Shown here: piece after piece, positions 1 to 5,924 of the stretch
How the letters are laid out: every line of letters begins with the position of its first letter
Position numbering within the stretch: position 1 is the stretch's first letter
NCBI GenBank assembly: GCA_030638105.1
Contig: DAOWFF010000010.1
Coordinates: forward strand, 1-6,884
DNA from: an archaeon
GTDB taxonomy: Archaea; Nanobdellota; Nanobdellia; Pacearchaeales; GW2011-AR1
DNA: 6,884 nt
Reading direction: 5' to 3'
Made by a program: the position numbers and the translations under genes
The notes under the pieces: generated by a model
Told to the model about the DNA's origin: nothing
Seen by the model: only the letters and a program-made list of their open reading frames with translations
Databases searched by the model: none

Positions 1-259
1 CTAAATGTCTTAACAAAAAATATGTCCTGTGATGAAAATGCCCACTTGAATTTAAAACGACAAAATCTTGTTTTGGGAGTCCTTCTAAAAAGGGTTCTTG
101 GCTTTTATTATATAAACAATCTTGAGTAAATTCAATATTCCACTTCACTCTTTTCGGCTTTCCTAACAATTCAAACATCTTATCCAATGAAAATGAATCC
201 CGATTATTCCATTGTTCTTCTGCACCAACAGGTCTTTCTAACACATAAGTTTCTAACAT
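1..259 (-). CDS. Unrecognised protein, N-terminal part (cut by window edge)
   Basis: An open frame begins with ATG at 259 and stays open for 86 codons to the window edge. It starts MLETYVLERPVGAEEQW and includes a His-rich stretch (GHFHHRTY) near residues 74-81. I see no signal peptide, membrane segment or motif I can assign. A TATA-like AATTTAAAA (282-290, minus strand) lies 22 nt before the ATG, the same spacing as other first genes in this window. It is therefore probably transcribed leaderless and separately from the site-2 protease upstream, whose stop is at 294. Coding potential is supported by the length, the clean start and the promoter. The function is unknown; a family assignment needs the missing remainder. 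Confidence 0.7.
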   Translation of the reverse strand, partial: MLETYVLERPVGAEEQWNNRDSFSLDKMFELLGKPKRVKWNIEFTQDCLYNKSQEPFLEGLPKQDFVVLNSSGHFHHRTYFLLRHL

Positions 260-281
260 AAAAAATTATTAATGACTCTGC

Positions 282-290
282 TTTTAAATT
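282..290 (-). promoter_or_regulatory. TATA-like box for the left-edge gene
   Basis: AATTTAAAA on the minus strand, 22 nt before the ATG at 259. The spacing predicts a leaderless transcript. A T6 run (positions 260-265, read on the minus strand) lies between box and start and could end transcripts from the protease gene upstream. Confidence 0.5.
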
Positions 291-293
291 TTT

Positions 294-1715
294 CTAAAGA
301 AAACTAATCGCCCATTTAGCCATTAAAACAAAAAGCAAGAATAAAAGAAAATAAGTCATTACAGAGAACATTTTTTCTGAAGTTTTTTTAGAGCCAGTAA
401 TTCCTAAAAAAGTTAGATAAAAAAATCTTCCTCCGTCGAGAAATCCGAGCGGGAGCATATTGAAAAACGCGACAAGTAAATTGATAATTAATATCCACCA
501 GACCAAATCGTAGATGAAAACTGAAAAATCGCATTTTGGTTTGTAATAAACATCAGGATCTTTGAAAGAGGAAATTGCATTGTAAATTTTTGCACTTATT
601 TTTTTATTATTTGTTCTGTCCATAAATCCTATTCCCAACCAGGTAGAATCAATATCTGGATGTTTTTCTAAAACAAGTTCAAATTCCAAGATTTCTTCTC
701 CAGTAGTTGTTTTGATTAAAACTTTTTCCCCAACAGAATATTTTAATAATTCCTCGCTCAGCATTTCTTTATTTTTTATTGAAACTCTGTTAATTTCCAT
801 TATTGCTCCAACCAAACCAGCATTTATTGCAGGTGCATCATTGTATAACCCGACAAAGCCCTGATTTTCTTTTTGCATTTCCAAAAAATCTTTGGTGGCA
901 ACATAGGTTTTGCCGTCGGCAGTTATCTGATTTAATTTTTTTTCTTCCATTCTTTCCAGAACATCCTCAAAATTAGGAGAATTAATTTCAAATCCATTTA
1001 CTGAGGAAATTCCTGCAACCCCGACGACAGAGTAAGCATAATCAGCGAATATAACACCTGATGAAGTGAATGAAGTAGAAAAAACTAAAATTAAAATTAA
1101 AAAGAACAAAATTGTAACGAGAATATTTGCAAAGACCCCTGCAGACAAAATGCTCATCTGTTCAAATTTTGTTTTTCTGTTCATTTGTTTTTCGTCTTGC
1201 TCTACAAATGCTCCTGTAACTGCTGGAAAATATTTCAAAAATGCAAAACCCGTGCTCTTAATTTTTACTCCGTATCTTCTCGCGAAAATTCCGTGAGAAA
1301 ATTCATGAATAGTTGCCACAATTATTAACGCCAAAATAAAATATGTAAAATAAAATGGGGGGAAAAAACTCTCCAATCCGAATAACTTGGGGAAATAAGG
1401 AATTAAAGGCATTAATGGAGGAGCCCGAATTACCTGTGAAATCGGGGTTGTTAAATAAACATAGACGGTCTGAAAAATTAAATATAAAATTCCTGCCATT
1501 AAACAATACCCAGTTCCAATAGAAATGTAACTTAAAAACTTCAGAGATTTTTGGTATTTGTTTCCGACATAATCAATTAATTTTATTCCCCATTTTGTTT
1601 TATACAAAAACAAAACTCCTTCTTTTTTCAGATTCTTTTTTTTTGTGTAAAGAAAAACTGAAATAAAAATTGCAAATAGGACTAACAATACAATGTCATA
1701 AATAATAAAATTCAT
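294..1715 (-). CDS. Site-2 protease family zinc metalloprotease (M50), PDZ-containing
   Basis: A 473-residue polytopic membrane protein. The zinc motif HEFSH (residues 137-141) sits in a hydrophobic helix, and the second catalytic motif NMLPLGFLDGG (419-429, Asp427) lies in another helix near the C-terminus. Together these define the S2P/M50 fold that cuts transmembrane segments of client proteins inside the membrane. Membrane segments are visible near residues 5-23, 64-90, 122-142, 190-213, 400-420 and 450-472. The soluble stretch of about 225-380 contains a PDZ-like part (APAINAGLVGAIMEINRV, about 294-311). It is the last gene of an operon behind aIF5A and L40e, 7 nt after the L40e stop. 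The start at 1715 fits this spacing. The substrate cannot be read from sequence, and a link to translation is only positional. Confidence 0.93.
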   Translation of the reverse strand: MNFIIYDIVLLVLFAIFISVFLYTKKKNLKKEGVLFLYKTKWGIKLIDYVGNKYQKSLKFLSYISIGTGYCLMAGILYLIFQTVYVYLTTPISQVIRAPPLMPLIPYFPKLFGLESFFPPFYFTYFILALIIVATIHEFSHGIFARRYGVKIKSTGFAFLKYFPAVTGAFVEQDEKQMNRKTKFEQMSILSAGVFANILVTILFFLILILVFSTSFTSSGVIFADYAYSVVGVAGISSVNGFEINSPNFEDVLERMEEKKLNQITADGKTYVATKDFLEMQKENQGFVGLYNDAPAINAGLVGAIMEINRVSIKNKEMLSEELLKYSVGEKVLIKTTTGEEILEFELVLEKHPDIDSTWLGIGFMDRTNNKKISAKIYNAISSFKDPDVYYKPKCDFSVFIYDLVWWILIINLLVAFFNMLPLGFLDGGRFFYLTFLGITGSKKTSEKMFSVMTYFLLFLLFVLMAKWAISFL

Positions 1716-1722
1716 TTTAGTT

Positions 1723-1884
1723 TCACTTCTTTTTTATCGGTCTAAATGCGTTTTTTCCGCATTTTCGACATTTAACTTTACCTTTTAAAATTTTTTGCGG
1801 ATCTGCTCTAATTTTGCTACTGCATTTTTTACAAACAAAAATGTTTTTGAAAAGTCGGTTTTGTGCTTCTGGAATTTTTGCCAT
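1723..1884 (-). CDS. rpl40e: 50S ribosomal protein L40e
   Basis: A 53-residue basic protein that begins MAKIPEAQNRLFKNIFVCKK. It has the L40e layout: an N-terminal FPEA-like motif (IPEAQNRL), then a zinc ribbon with CxxC pairs at Cys18/Cys21 and Cys39/Cys42, then a basic tail (FRPIKKK). It is a structural protein of the large subunit, related to the ribosomal half of eukaryotic ubiquitin-L40 fusions. The ATG at 1884 follows the aIF5A stop codon with no intervening base (TAA-ATG). A GAGG Shine-Dalgarno-like sequence (1894-1897, minus strand) lies 9 nt upstream inside aIF5A, so translation is probably re-initiation or SD-driven within one mRNA. The gene is easily missed because it is so short. 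Length and cysteine spacing are normal for archaeal L40e. Confidence 0.93.
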   Translation of the reverse strand: MAKIPEAQNRLFKNIFVCKKCSSKIRADPQKILKGKVKCRKCGKNAFRPIKKK

Positions 1885-2271
1885 TTATATTTTCCTCTTT
1901 ACAATTAACTCGCCTTCAATATCCCAGTATTCTACATTGGAATTTTCGTGGAGTTCTGATTTTATTTCGTCTGAACATGGAATGTCGAATGTTTCAAAAC
2001 TTTCTAAATCCATTATGTTAATTTTTTCGCCGACTGAAAGCACCTGTGCTTTTCTTTTATTTACTATCGGAACTTCAAATTTGTCGTGGCCTGGAATCAC
2101 AAAGACCTTTTTTTGTCCTGAAACCATGCCTGTTGCCTCCACCCTAACTTTAGCGTGTCCGTGCTTCCCTGTTTTGCTGATATCAACCTTTTTAACGACG
2201 TGGGGCTTTCCATCAATCATAATATTAGTTCCAACTTTTGTTTCTGTTGCATTGATTATTTTTAAAACCAT
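1885..2271 (-). CDS. eif5a: Translation initiation factor aIF5A (eIF5A homologue)
   Basis: A 128-residue protein with the two-domain eIF5A layout: an N-terminal SH3-like barrel (about 1-68) and a C-terminal OB-like domain (about 70-128). The hypusine loop SKTGKHGHAKV (32-42) is intact. Lys36 aligns with the lysine that deoxyhypusine synthase modifies, and the modified factor helps ribosomes through slow peptide bonds such as those in proline runs. It heads the minus-strand operon with L40e and the site-2 protease. Its start lies 21 nt from a palindromic TATA box shared with the divergent FKBP gene, so its mRNA is probably leaderless. Length and start are normal for the family. No deoxyhypusine synthase gene is visible in the window. 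Confidence 0.97.
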   Translation of the reverse strand: MVLKIINATETKVGTNIMIDGKPHVVKKVDISKTGKHGHAKVRVEATGMVSGQKKVFVIPGHDKFEVPIVNKRKAQVLSVGEKINIMDLESFETFDIPCSDEIKSELHENSNVEYWDIEGELIVKRKI

Positions 2272-2292
2272 AAATTATCCAAAAGAAATAGA

Positions 2293-2300
2293 TTTATAAA
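2293..2300. promoter_or_regulatory. Palindromic TATA box shared by two divergent genes
   Basis: TTTATAAA is its own reverse complement and lies in the middle of the 51-nt gap between aIF5A and FKBP. The gap is 21 nt to the aIF5A ATG and 22 nt to the FKBP ATG. Archaeal TBP/TFB initiates about 22-27 nt downstream of the box, so both genes would be transcribed leaderless from the same box in opposite directions. A-rich sequence on both flanks could act as BRE. Confidence 0.75.
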
Positions 2301-2322
2301 AGTTTTTGATTAGGAAAATAAA

Positions 2323-2976
2323 ATGGAATTAAAGAAAAAAGATTTTATTGAAATAAAATTCACAGGAAAAACCGCGGACGGGGAAATTTTTGATTCAAAC
2401 ATAGAGGAGGATTTGAAAGACATGGACTCAAATGCTAAAGCAAAACCTTTTGTTTTTTGTCTTGGCGAGGGAATGTTTCTTAAGGGAATTGAAGATTTTT
2501 TAATTGGGAAGGATACTGGAAAATATAAAATTGAACTTGAGCCAGAAAAGGCATTTGGAAACAGGGACGCGAAACTTGTCCAGATGATTCCGATGAAGGT
2601 CTTTATAGAGAAGCAATTAAACCCTGCTCCAGGAATGGTTTTGAATTTTGACGGAAGAATTGCAAAGACGCTAACGGTTTCAGGAGGAAGGGTAATGGTT
2701 GATTTTAATAATCCGTTAGCAGGGAAAAATGTTGTTTATAATTTAGAGGTCTTAAGAAAAATAGAAAACACAAATGAAAAAATAAAGGCGTTTAATGAAT
2801 TTTTGTTTAAGAAAGATTTTAAGTTTGAAATAAAAGACAAAAAATTAATTATAAATGTTGAAAAACAGATGGTTAAATTTGTTGAAATGTTCAAGGAAAA
2901 ATTCAAAGAAATTTTTGGGCTTGGGTTAGAGGTTATGGAAGAAGGGAAGAAAGAAGAGAAAAAGCCAATTAAGTAA
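2323..2976 (+). CDS. FKBP-type peptidyl-prolyl isomerase, long SlyD-like form
   Basis: A 217-residue protein that catalyses cis-trans isomerisation of prolyl bonds and likely also acts as a folding chaperone. The FKBP barrel is split. Residues 1-83 carry FTGKTADGEIFDSN, the pocket stretch FCLGEGMFLKGIEDFLIG (45-62) and EPEKAFGN. Residues about 84-127 form an inserted 'flap' domain, and VDFNNPLAGKNVVYNLEV (126-143) closes the barrel. A further domain of about 150-205 and a charged Lys/Glu tail follow, as in archaeal long FKBPs of the FKBP26 type from methanogens. No signal peptide is seen, so it is cytosolic. It is transcribed divergently from aIF5A and lies upstream of ftsZ, which has its own promoter. 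The ATG at 2323 fits the 22-nt TATA spacing. Confidence 0.93.
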   Translation: MELKKKDFIEIKFTGKTADGEIFDSNIEEDLKDMDSNAKAKPFVFCLGEGMFLKGIEDFLIGKDTGKYKIELEPEKAFGNRDAKLVQMIPMKVFIEKQLNPAPGMVLNFDGRIAKTLTVSGGRVMVDFNNPLAGKNVVYNLEVLRKIENTNEKIKAFNEFLFKKDFKFEIKDKKLIINVEKQMVKFVEMFKEKFKEIFGLGLEVMEEGKKEEKKPIK

Positions 2977-3007
2977 AATAAAACCTCTACAAACATCACA
3001 ATAATTC

Positions 3008-3014
3008 TTATAAA
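3008..3014 (+). promoter_or_regulatory. TATA box of ftsZ
   Basis: TTATAAA ends 21 nt before the ATG at 3036. The alternative in-frame TTG at 3021 would be only 6 nt from the box and upstream of the expected transcription start. The box therefore decides in favour of ATG 3036. A T6 run (3028-3033) lies between the box and the start. Confidence 0.7.
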
Positions 3015-3035
3015 CAATAGTTGATTATTTTTTCA

Positions 3036-4163
3036 ATGGAAGATATTTACAATCAGCACCAAGAAACCCAAGTTAATAATAATCAGGATGTTTCGCCAAG
3101 TTTGTCGTCGGGAGTGAGAGAAGTTGATGTGGAACTGGCAGAACTTTTAAAACAACAGTCAGCCAAAATTAAGGTGATTGGTGTTGGGGGTGGAGGCGGT
3201 AATTCTTTGAGCAGGATGAAAGAAATCGGGATTAAAGGGGGAGAATTTATTGCTGTGAATACTGATGCTCAGGACTTGTTATATGCTAATGTTGACCAGA
3301 AAATTTTGATTGGAAAAGAACTGACTCAGGGTCTGGGTGCAGGAAGTAATCCAAAAGTCGGAGCAGAGGCAGCTAAAGAATCAGAGTCAGAAATAAAGAA
3401 AAAAATTGCAGGAAGCGATATGATTTTTATTACATGTGGTTTGGGCGGAGGAACAGGAACCGGTGCTGCACCAGTGATTGCTGGATTGTCAAAAAAGCAA
3501 GGTGCCTTAACTATCGGGGTTGTAACTTTGCCTTTTACAATTGAAGGAAGAAAAAGAATAGAAAATGCAATGGATGGTTTAGAAAGAATGGAATCAGTTG
3601 TTGACACGCTGATTGTAATTCCCAACGACAAACTTCTTGAACTGGCACCTGACTTGCCGTTGCATACTGCGTTTAAGATTTCTGACGAAATTCTGACAAA
3701 TGCGGTTAAGGGCGTGACAGAACTTGTAACAACTTCTGGTTTGGTTAATCTTGATTTTGCAGATATAAAAACAGTTATGATAAATGGGGGAGTTTCGCTA
3801 ATCGGAATGGGCGAATCAGATAGTGCTGAAAGATCCACTGAAGCAGTAGAGAAGGCATTTCAGAATCCGCTTTTAGATGTTGACATTTCAAATGCCAGCG
3901 GGGCTTTAGTGAATATTGTCGGAGGGCAGGACATGAGTTTAGACGAATGCAAATCCGTGATAGAAACTATTGGAAACAAATTAAGTCCTGATGCAAAATT
4001 GATTTGGGGGGCACAAATTTCCGACGACATGGAAAAATCAATGCGGGTTTTGCTGATAGTAACAGGAGTAAAAAGTTCCCAGATTCTTGGGCAGGGAGAA
4101 ACACTTGATAGTTTAAAACACAAGGAAATTGAAGAAGAACTTGGGATTGAATTTTTTGAATGA
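3036..4163 (+). CDS. ftsZ: Cell division GTPase FtsZ (FtsZ1-like by context)
   Basis: A 375-residue tubulin-family GTPase that polymerises at midcell to organise division. Numbered from ATG 3036, it has the nucleotide-binding loop GVGGGGGN (49-56), the tubulin signature GGGTGTG (137-143) and the T7 loop NLDFAD with catalytic Asp240 and Asp243. The N-terminal 40 residues are a variable, Gln/Asn-rich linker, and the C-terminus ends EEELGIEFFE. All catalytic residues are present. I chose ATG 3036 over TTG 3021 (five codons earlier) because of the TATA box at 3008-3014. The next gene overlaps the stop codon (ATGA at 4160-4163). FtsZ beside secE and spt5 is a known archaeal arrangement for FtsZ1. 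The paralogue class is an inference from context. Confidence 0.97.
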   Translation: MEDIYNQHQETQVNNNQDVSPSLSSGVREVDVELAELLKQQSAKIKVIGVGGGGGNSLSRMKEIGIKGGEFIAVNTDAQDLLYANVDQKILIGKELTQGLGAGSNPKVGAEAAKESESEIKKKIAGSDMIFITCGLGGGTGTGAAPVIAGLSKKQGALTIGVVTLPFTIEGRKRIENAMDGLERMESVVDTLIVIPNDKLLELAPDLPLHTAFKISDEILTNAVKGVTELVTTSGLVNLDFADIKTVMINGGVSLIGMGESDSAERSTEAVEKAFQNPLLDVDISNASGALVNIVGGQDMSLDECKSVIETIGNKLSPDAKLIWGAQISDDMEKSMRVLLIVTGVKSSQILGQGETLDSLKHKEIEEELGIEFFE

Positions 4164-4363
4164 CAGTAGATGATTTAGTAATTAAACTGAGCGAATATTT
4201 TTCTATAAAATTATGTAAATGGAATTTTGTTAGTTTTGAGAAGAATGGTTTATGTCAGGGTCAATTAGAAAATTGTAAATATTGCGAACGATATGGAGAC
4301 ACTTACCTTTGCAAGAAAAAAACATATACTCCAATTCTAAAACCAAGTTTGAATTTTGTTTAG
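4160..4363 (+). CDS. Small Cys-rich protein translationally coupled to ftsZ
   Basis: A 67-residue protein that I do not recognise. Its ATG overlaps the ftsZ stop in an ATGA arrangement, and no promoter is seen, so it should be translated from the ftsZ mRNA by coupling. The N-terminal half looks helical (MTVDDLVIKLSEYFSIKL). The second half has Cys32, Cys39, Cys42 and Cys51 (CQGQLENCKYCERYGDTYLC), which could hold one zinc or an iron-sulfur centre, plus a lone Cys19. No membrane segment is present. The gene ends 8 nt before the secE TATA box. Coupling to ftsZ suggests a role with FtsZ, but no function can be claimed. Confidence 0.7.
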   Translation: MTVDDLVIKLSEYFSIKLCKWNFVSFEKNGLCQGQLENCKYCERYGDTYLCKKKTYTPILKPSLNFV

Positions 4364-4371
4364 TCCTTAAG

Positions 4372-4379
4372 TTTTAAAA
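4372..4379 (+). promoter_or_regulatory. TATA-like box of secE
   Basis: TTTTAAAA ends 23 nt before ATG 4403, predicting a leaderless mRNA. It argues against the in-frame TTG at 4397 as start. A T7 run (4392-4398) lies between box and start and may terminate the ftsZ-operon transcript. Confidence 0.6.
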
Positions 4380-4402
4380 ACCCATTAGTCGTTTTTTTGT
4401 TT

Positions 4403-4585
4403 ATGAAAAAAGTTTTAATTTTTACAAAGTCGTTTTTTGTTAAATGTAAAAGGGTCTGGTTTGCTTTGAAAAAACCATCGCGAAAAGAATTTGAAACCAT
4501 CGCAAAGGTCTCTGCGATTGGCGTCGTGATTTTAGGACTTCTCGGCTTTTGCATTTCAATTGTCATGAAAATCTTTGTGAAGTAA
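4403..4585 (+). CDS. secE: Protein translocase subunit SecE/Sec61 gamma
   Basis: A 60-residue single-span membrane protein, the clamp subunit of the SecYEG/Sec61 channel. The N-terminal amphipathic basic part ends in the family motif KKPSRKEFETIAKV (23-36). One hydrophobic helix follows (about 37-56, AIGVVILGLLGFCISIVMKI). Length and layout are typical of archaeal SecE. ATG 4403 is preferred over TTG 4397 because of the TATA-like box at 4372-4379. It lies between ftsZ and spt5 as in many archaea, but here it appears to have its own promoter, and spt5 has another one downstream. Confidence 0.93.
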   Translation: MKKVLIFTKSFFVKCKRVWFALKKPSRKEFETIAKVSAIGVVILGLLGFCISIVMKIFVK

Positions 4586-4587
4586 AA

Positions 4588-4595
4588 TTTATAAA
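4588..4595 (+). promoter_or_regulatory. TATA box of the spt5-L11 operon
   Basis: TTTATAAA lies 2 nt after the secE stop codon. Initiation about 23 nt downstream would be near 4618, giving a leader of about 44 nt before ATG 4662. This leader is unlike the leaderless genes around it. The T7 run at 4600-4606 could terminate secE transcripts. Confidence 0.65.
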
Positions 4596-4618
4596 GTCAT
4601 TTTTTTAAGTAATATTAT

Positions 4619-4650
4619 TATTCTTTAATAATTATTGATATTAAAGGATA
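4619..4650 (+). promoter_or_regulatory. Hairpin at the 5' end of the spt5-L11 leader
   Basis: Arms TATTCTTTAATA (4619-4630) and TATTAAAGGATA (4639-4650) form 12 base pairs, one of them G-U, around an 8-nt loop. The hairpin would start at or within a base or two of the transcription start predicted from the TATA box. It ends 11 nt before ATG 4662. Its 3' arm holds the AAAGGA segment, the nearest weak ribosome-site-like sequence. It may stabilise the mRNA or control translation. The AT-rich context makes chance pairing possible. Confidence 0.45.
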
Positions 4651-4661
4651 GGCAGGACAAG

Positions 4662-5108
4662 ATGATTTTTATTATTAAGGTTACAACAAACAAAGAAGAA
4701 AGGGCAGTTGACATGATTGCCGAAAGAATTGAAAAGAAAAACATAGACGCGTTTTCGGTTTCGCGTCCGCACGGATTACGAGGATACATTCTTTTGGAGG
4801 CAGAGAACAGGGAAACGGCAGAAGAGTCAGTGTTTAATCTTCCTTATGTAAAGGGAATTATCGGAAAAACAATAAGTTACGAAGAGGTTAAGAACATGCT
4901 TGAGCCATCAGCGACGACAATTTCAATTAAAGAAGGCGACATTGTTGAAATGATTTCTGAACCGTTTAAAAAAGAAAAAGCAAAAGTTTTAAGAATAGAC
5001 AAGCAGAAAGAAGAAGTTGTAGTGAGCTTGCTTGGGGCGGTTGTTCCATTGCCAGTTACAGTTAAATTAGATAATGTAAAAGTTATCAGACGGGAAGATG
5101 AAGAATGA
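4662..5108 (+). CDS. spt5: Transcription elongation factor Spt5/NusG
   Basis: A 148-residue protein with an NGN domain (about 1-80, MIFIIKVTTNKEERAVDMIA at the start and RPHGLRGYILLEA in the middle) and one KOW domain (about 88-145, beginning IKEGDIVEMISEPFKKEKAKVL). It binds the RNA polymerase clamp, with Spt4 in archaea, and raises processivity; KOW contacts RNA or the ribosome. The archaeal single-KOW length is normal. ATG 4662 is preferred to the in-frame TTG at 4635, because the NGN domain conventionally starts at MIFIIKVT and the TTG falls in a hairpin loop. The stop overlaps the L11 start (ATGA at 5105-5108), so the two are co-translated. Confidence 0.95.
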   Translation: MIFIIKVTTNKEERAVDMIAERIEKKNIDAFSVSRPHGLRGYILLEAENRETAEESVFNLPYVKGIIGKTISYEEVKNMLEPSATTISIKEGDIVEMISEPFKKEKAKVLRIDKQKEEVVVSLLGAVVPLPVTVKLDNVKVIRREDEE

Positions 5109-5785
5109 AAATTAAACTTTTAGTTGAGGGCGGAAGCATGAAGCCAGGACCTGTGCTTAGTCAGAAGCTTGGACCTATTGGAATTAATATTAAGCAGGTT
5201 ATTGAAAAAGTAAATGAGGCGACGAAAAATTTTAAAGGTCTGAAAGTTCCAGTTGAACTTGACATTGAGGCATCAACAAAAGAATTTGATGTGCAGGTTT
5301 TTTCTCCGCCTGTTTCAGAATTAGTAAAAAAAGAATTGGGAATTGAAAAGGGTTCTGGTGAGCAGGATAAAACTAAAGTTGCGAATGCGTCAATAGAACA
5401 AATTATTTCTGTTGCAAAAACAAAATTACCGAACATGCTTTGCAAAGATTTGAAATCGGCTGTTAAAACAGTGGTTGGAAGTTGCGTGAGCTTGGGAATT
5501 TTAATTGAAAATAAATCTGCTTATGAAACTGAACATGACATAGACCATGGAAAATATGACAAAGAAATACAGGACGAAAAAACAGATACATCTGAAGAGA
5601 AAAAGGCAGAACTTAATAAATATTTTGAAGAGATAAAGGGCGAGCAGGAAAAGAAGAAGAAAGAAGAAGAGGCAGTTGCTGAGGCAGAAAAAGAAGCTAA
5701 AGAGAAAAAGACCGAAGAAGGTAAAGAAGATTCAACAGAAGAAAAACCAGAGGAAGCAAAGCCAGAGGAAGAAGAAAAGAAATAG
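5105..5785 (+). CDS. rpl11: 50S ribosomal protein L11 with long charged C-terminal extension
   Basis: A 226-residue protein of the GTPase-associated centre. It binds 23S rRNA at the base of the L10/L12 stalk and contacts elongation factors. The N-terminal domain carries the PGPVLSQKLGPIGINIKQVI stretch (14-33). The C-terminal rRNA-binding domain spans about 90-140 and includes IEQIISVAKTKLPNMLCKDL and VGSCVSLGILIENK. The recognisable family core ends near residue 155. The last 70 or so residues are a Lys/Glu low-complexity tail, probably helical or disordered, that makes the protein much longer than the usual roughly 160-residue archaeal L11. Translation is coupled to spt5 by an ATGA overlap. 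The L1-L10-L12 genes that commonly follow are not here; tRNA-Pro comes next. Confidence 0.95.
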   Translation: MKIKLLVEGGSMKPGPVLSQKLGPIGINIKQVIEKVNEATKNFKGLKVPVELDIEASTKEFDVQVFSPPVSELVKKELGIEKGSGEQDKTKVANASIEQIISVAKTKLPNMLCKDLKSAVKTVVGSCVSLGILIENKSAYETEHDIDHGKYDKEIQDEKTDTSEEKKAELNKYFEEIKGEQEKKKKEEEAVAEAEKEAKEKKTEEGKEDSTEEKPEEAKPEEEEKK

Positions 5786-5786
5786 T

Positions 5787-5794
5787 TTTATAAA
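5787..5794 (+). promoter_or_regulatory. TATA box of tRNA-Pro
   Basis: TTTATAAA begins 2 nt after the L11 stop and ends 23 nt before the first base of the tRNA at 5818, standard archaeal spacing. A T5 run (5810-5814) lies just before the tRNA and might terminate L11 transcripts. Confidence 0.65.
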
Positions 5795-5817
5795 TTCTCA
5801 TGCACCTTATTTTTGAT

Positions 5818-5890
5818 GGGGCTGTGGGCCAGCTTGGTAAGCTTTCAGGTTTGGGACCTGACGACCCCGGTTCAAATCCGGGCAGCCCCA
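5818..5890 (+). tRNA. tRNA-Pro (anticodon UGG)
   Basis: A 73-nt cloverleaf folds by eye. The acceptor stem is GGGGCTG (5818-5824) with CAGCCCC (5883-5889), and the discriminator is A5890. The D arm pairs GGC (5827-5829) with GCT (5841-5843), with the D-loop GG present. The anticodon stem is TCAGG (5845-5849) with CCTGA (5857-5861) around loop TTTGGGA. The anticodon TGG is at 5852-5854 and G37 is at 5855, as in proline tRNAs. The T arm is CCCGG/CCGGG (5866-5870, 5878-5882) with TTCAAAT. The variable loop has 4 nt. There is no intron, and CCA is not encoded (TTG follows). It decodes CCA and, by wobble, other Pro codons. Confidence 0.96.
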
Positions 5891-5896
5891 TTGGAG

Positions 5897-5904
5897 TTTA
5901 AATT
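5897..5904 (+). promoter_or_regulatory. TATA-like box of the small membrane protein gene
   Basis: TTTAAATT lies 7-14 nt after the tRNA and 20 nt before ATG 5925. This agrees with leaderless initiation, though it is weaker than the other boxes. Confidence 0.4.
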
Positions 5905-5924
5905 AAATATTTGAAAAGAAGAAA

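Noticed and set aside
1814..2299. 161-codon plus-strand frame
   Set aside because: Antisense to aIF5A and part of L40e, both of which have clear family motifs.
3021..3035. TTG start adding five codons to FtsZ
   Set aside because: Only 6 nt after the TATA box and upstream of the expected transcription start.
3326..3838. 170-codon minus-strand frame
   Set aside because: Lies opposite the FtsZ GTPase domain, which has all catalytic motifs; Ser/Pro-rich shadow.
5697..5891. 64-codon minus-strand frame across tRNA-Pro
   Set aside because: Covers the tRNA and the L11 tail in antisense; its GLPGFEPGSSGPKPESLPSW start is the well-known translation artefact of tRNA sequence.
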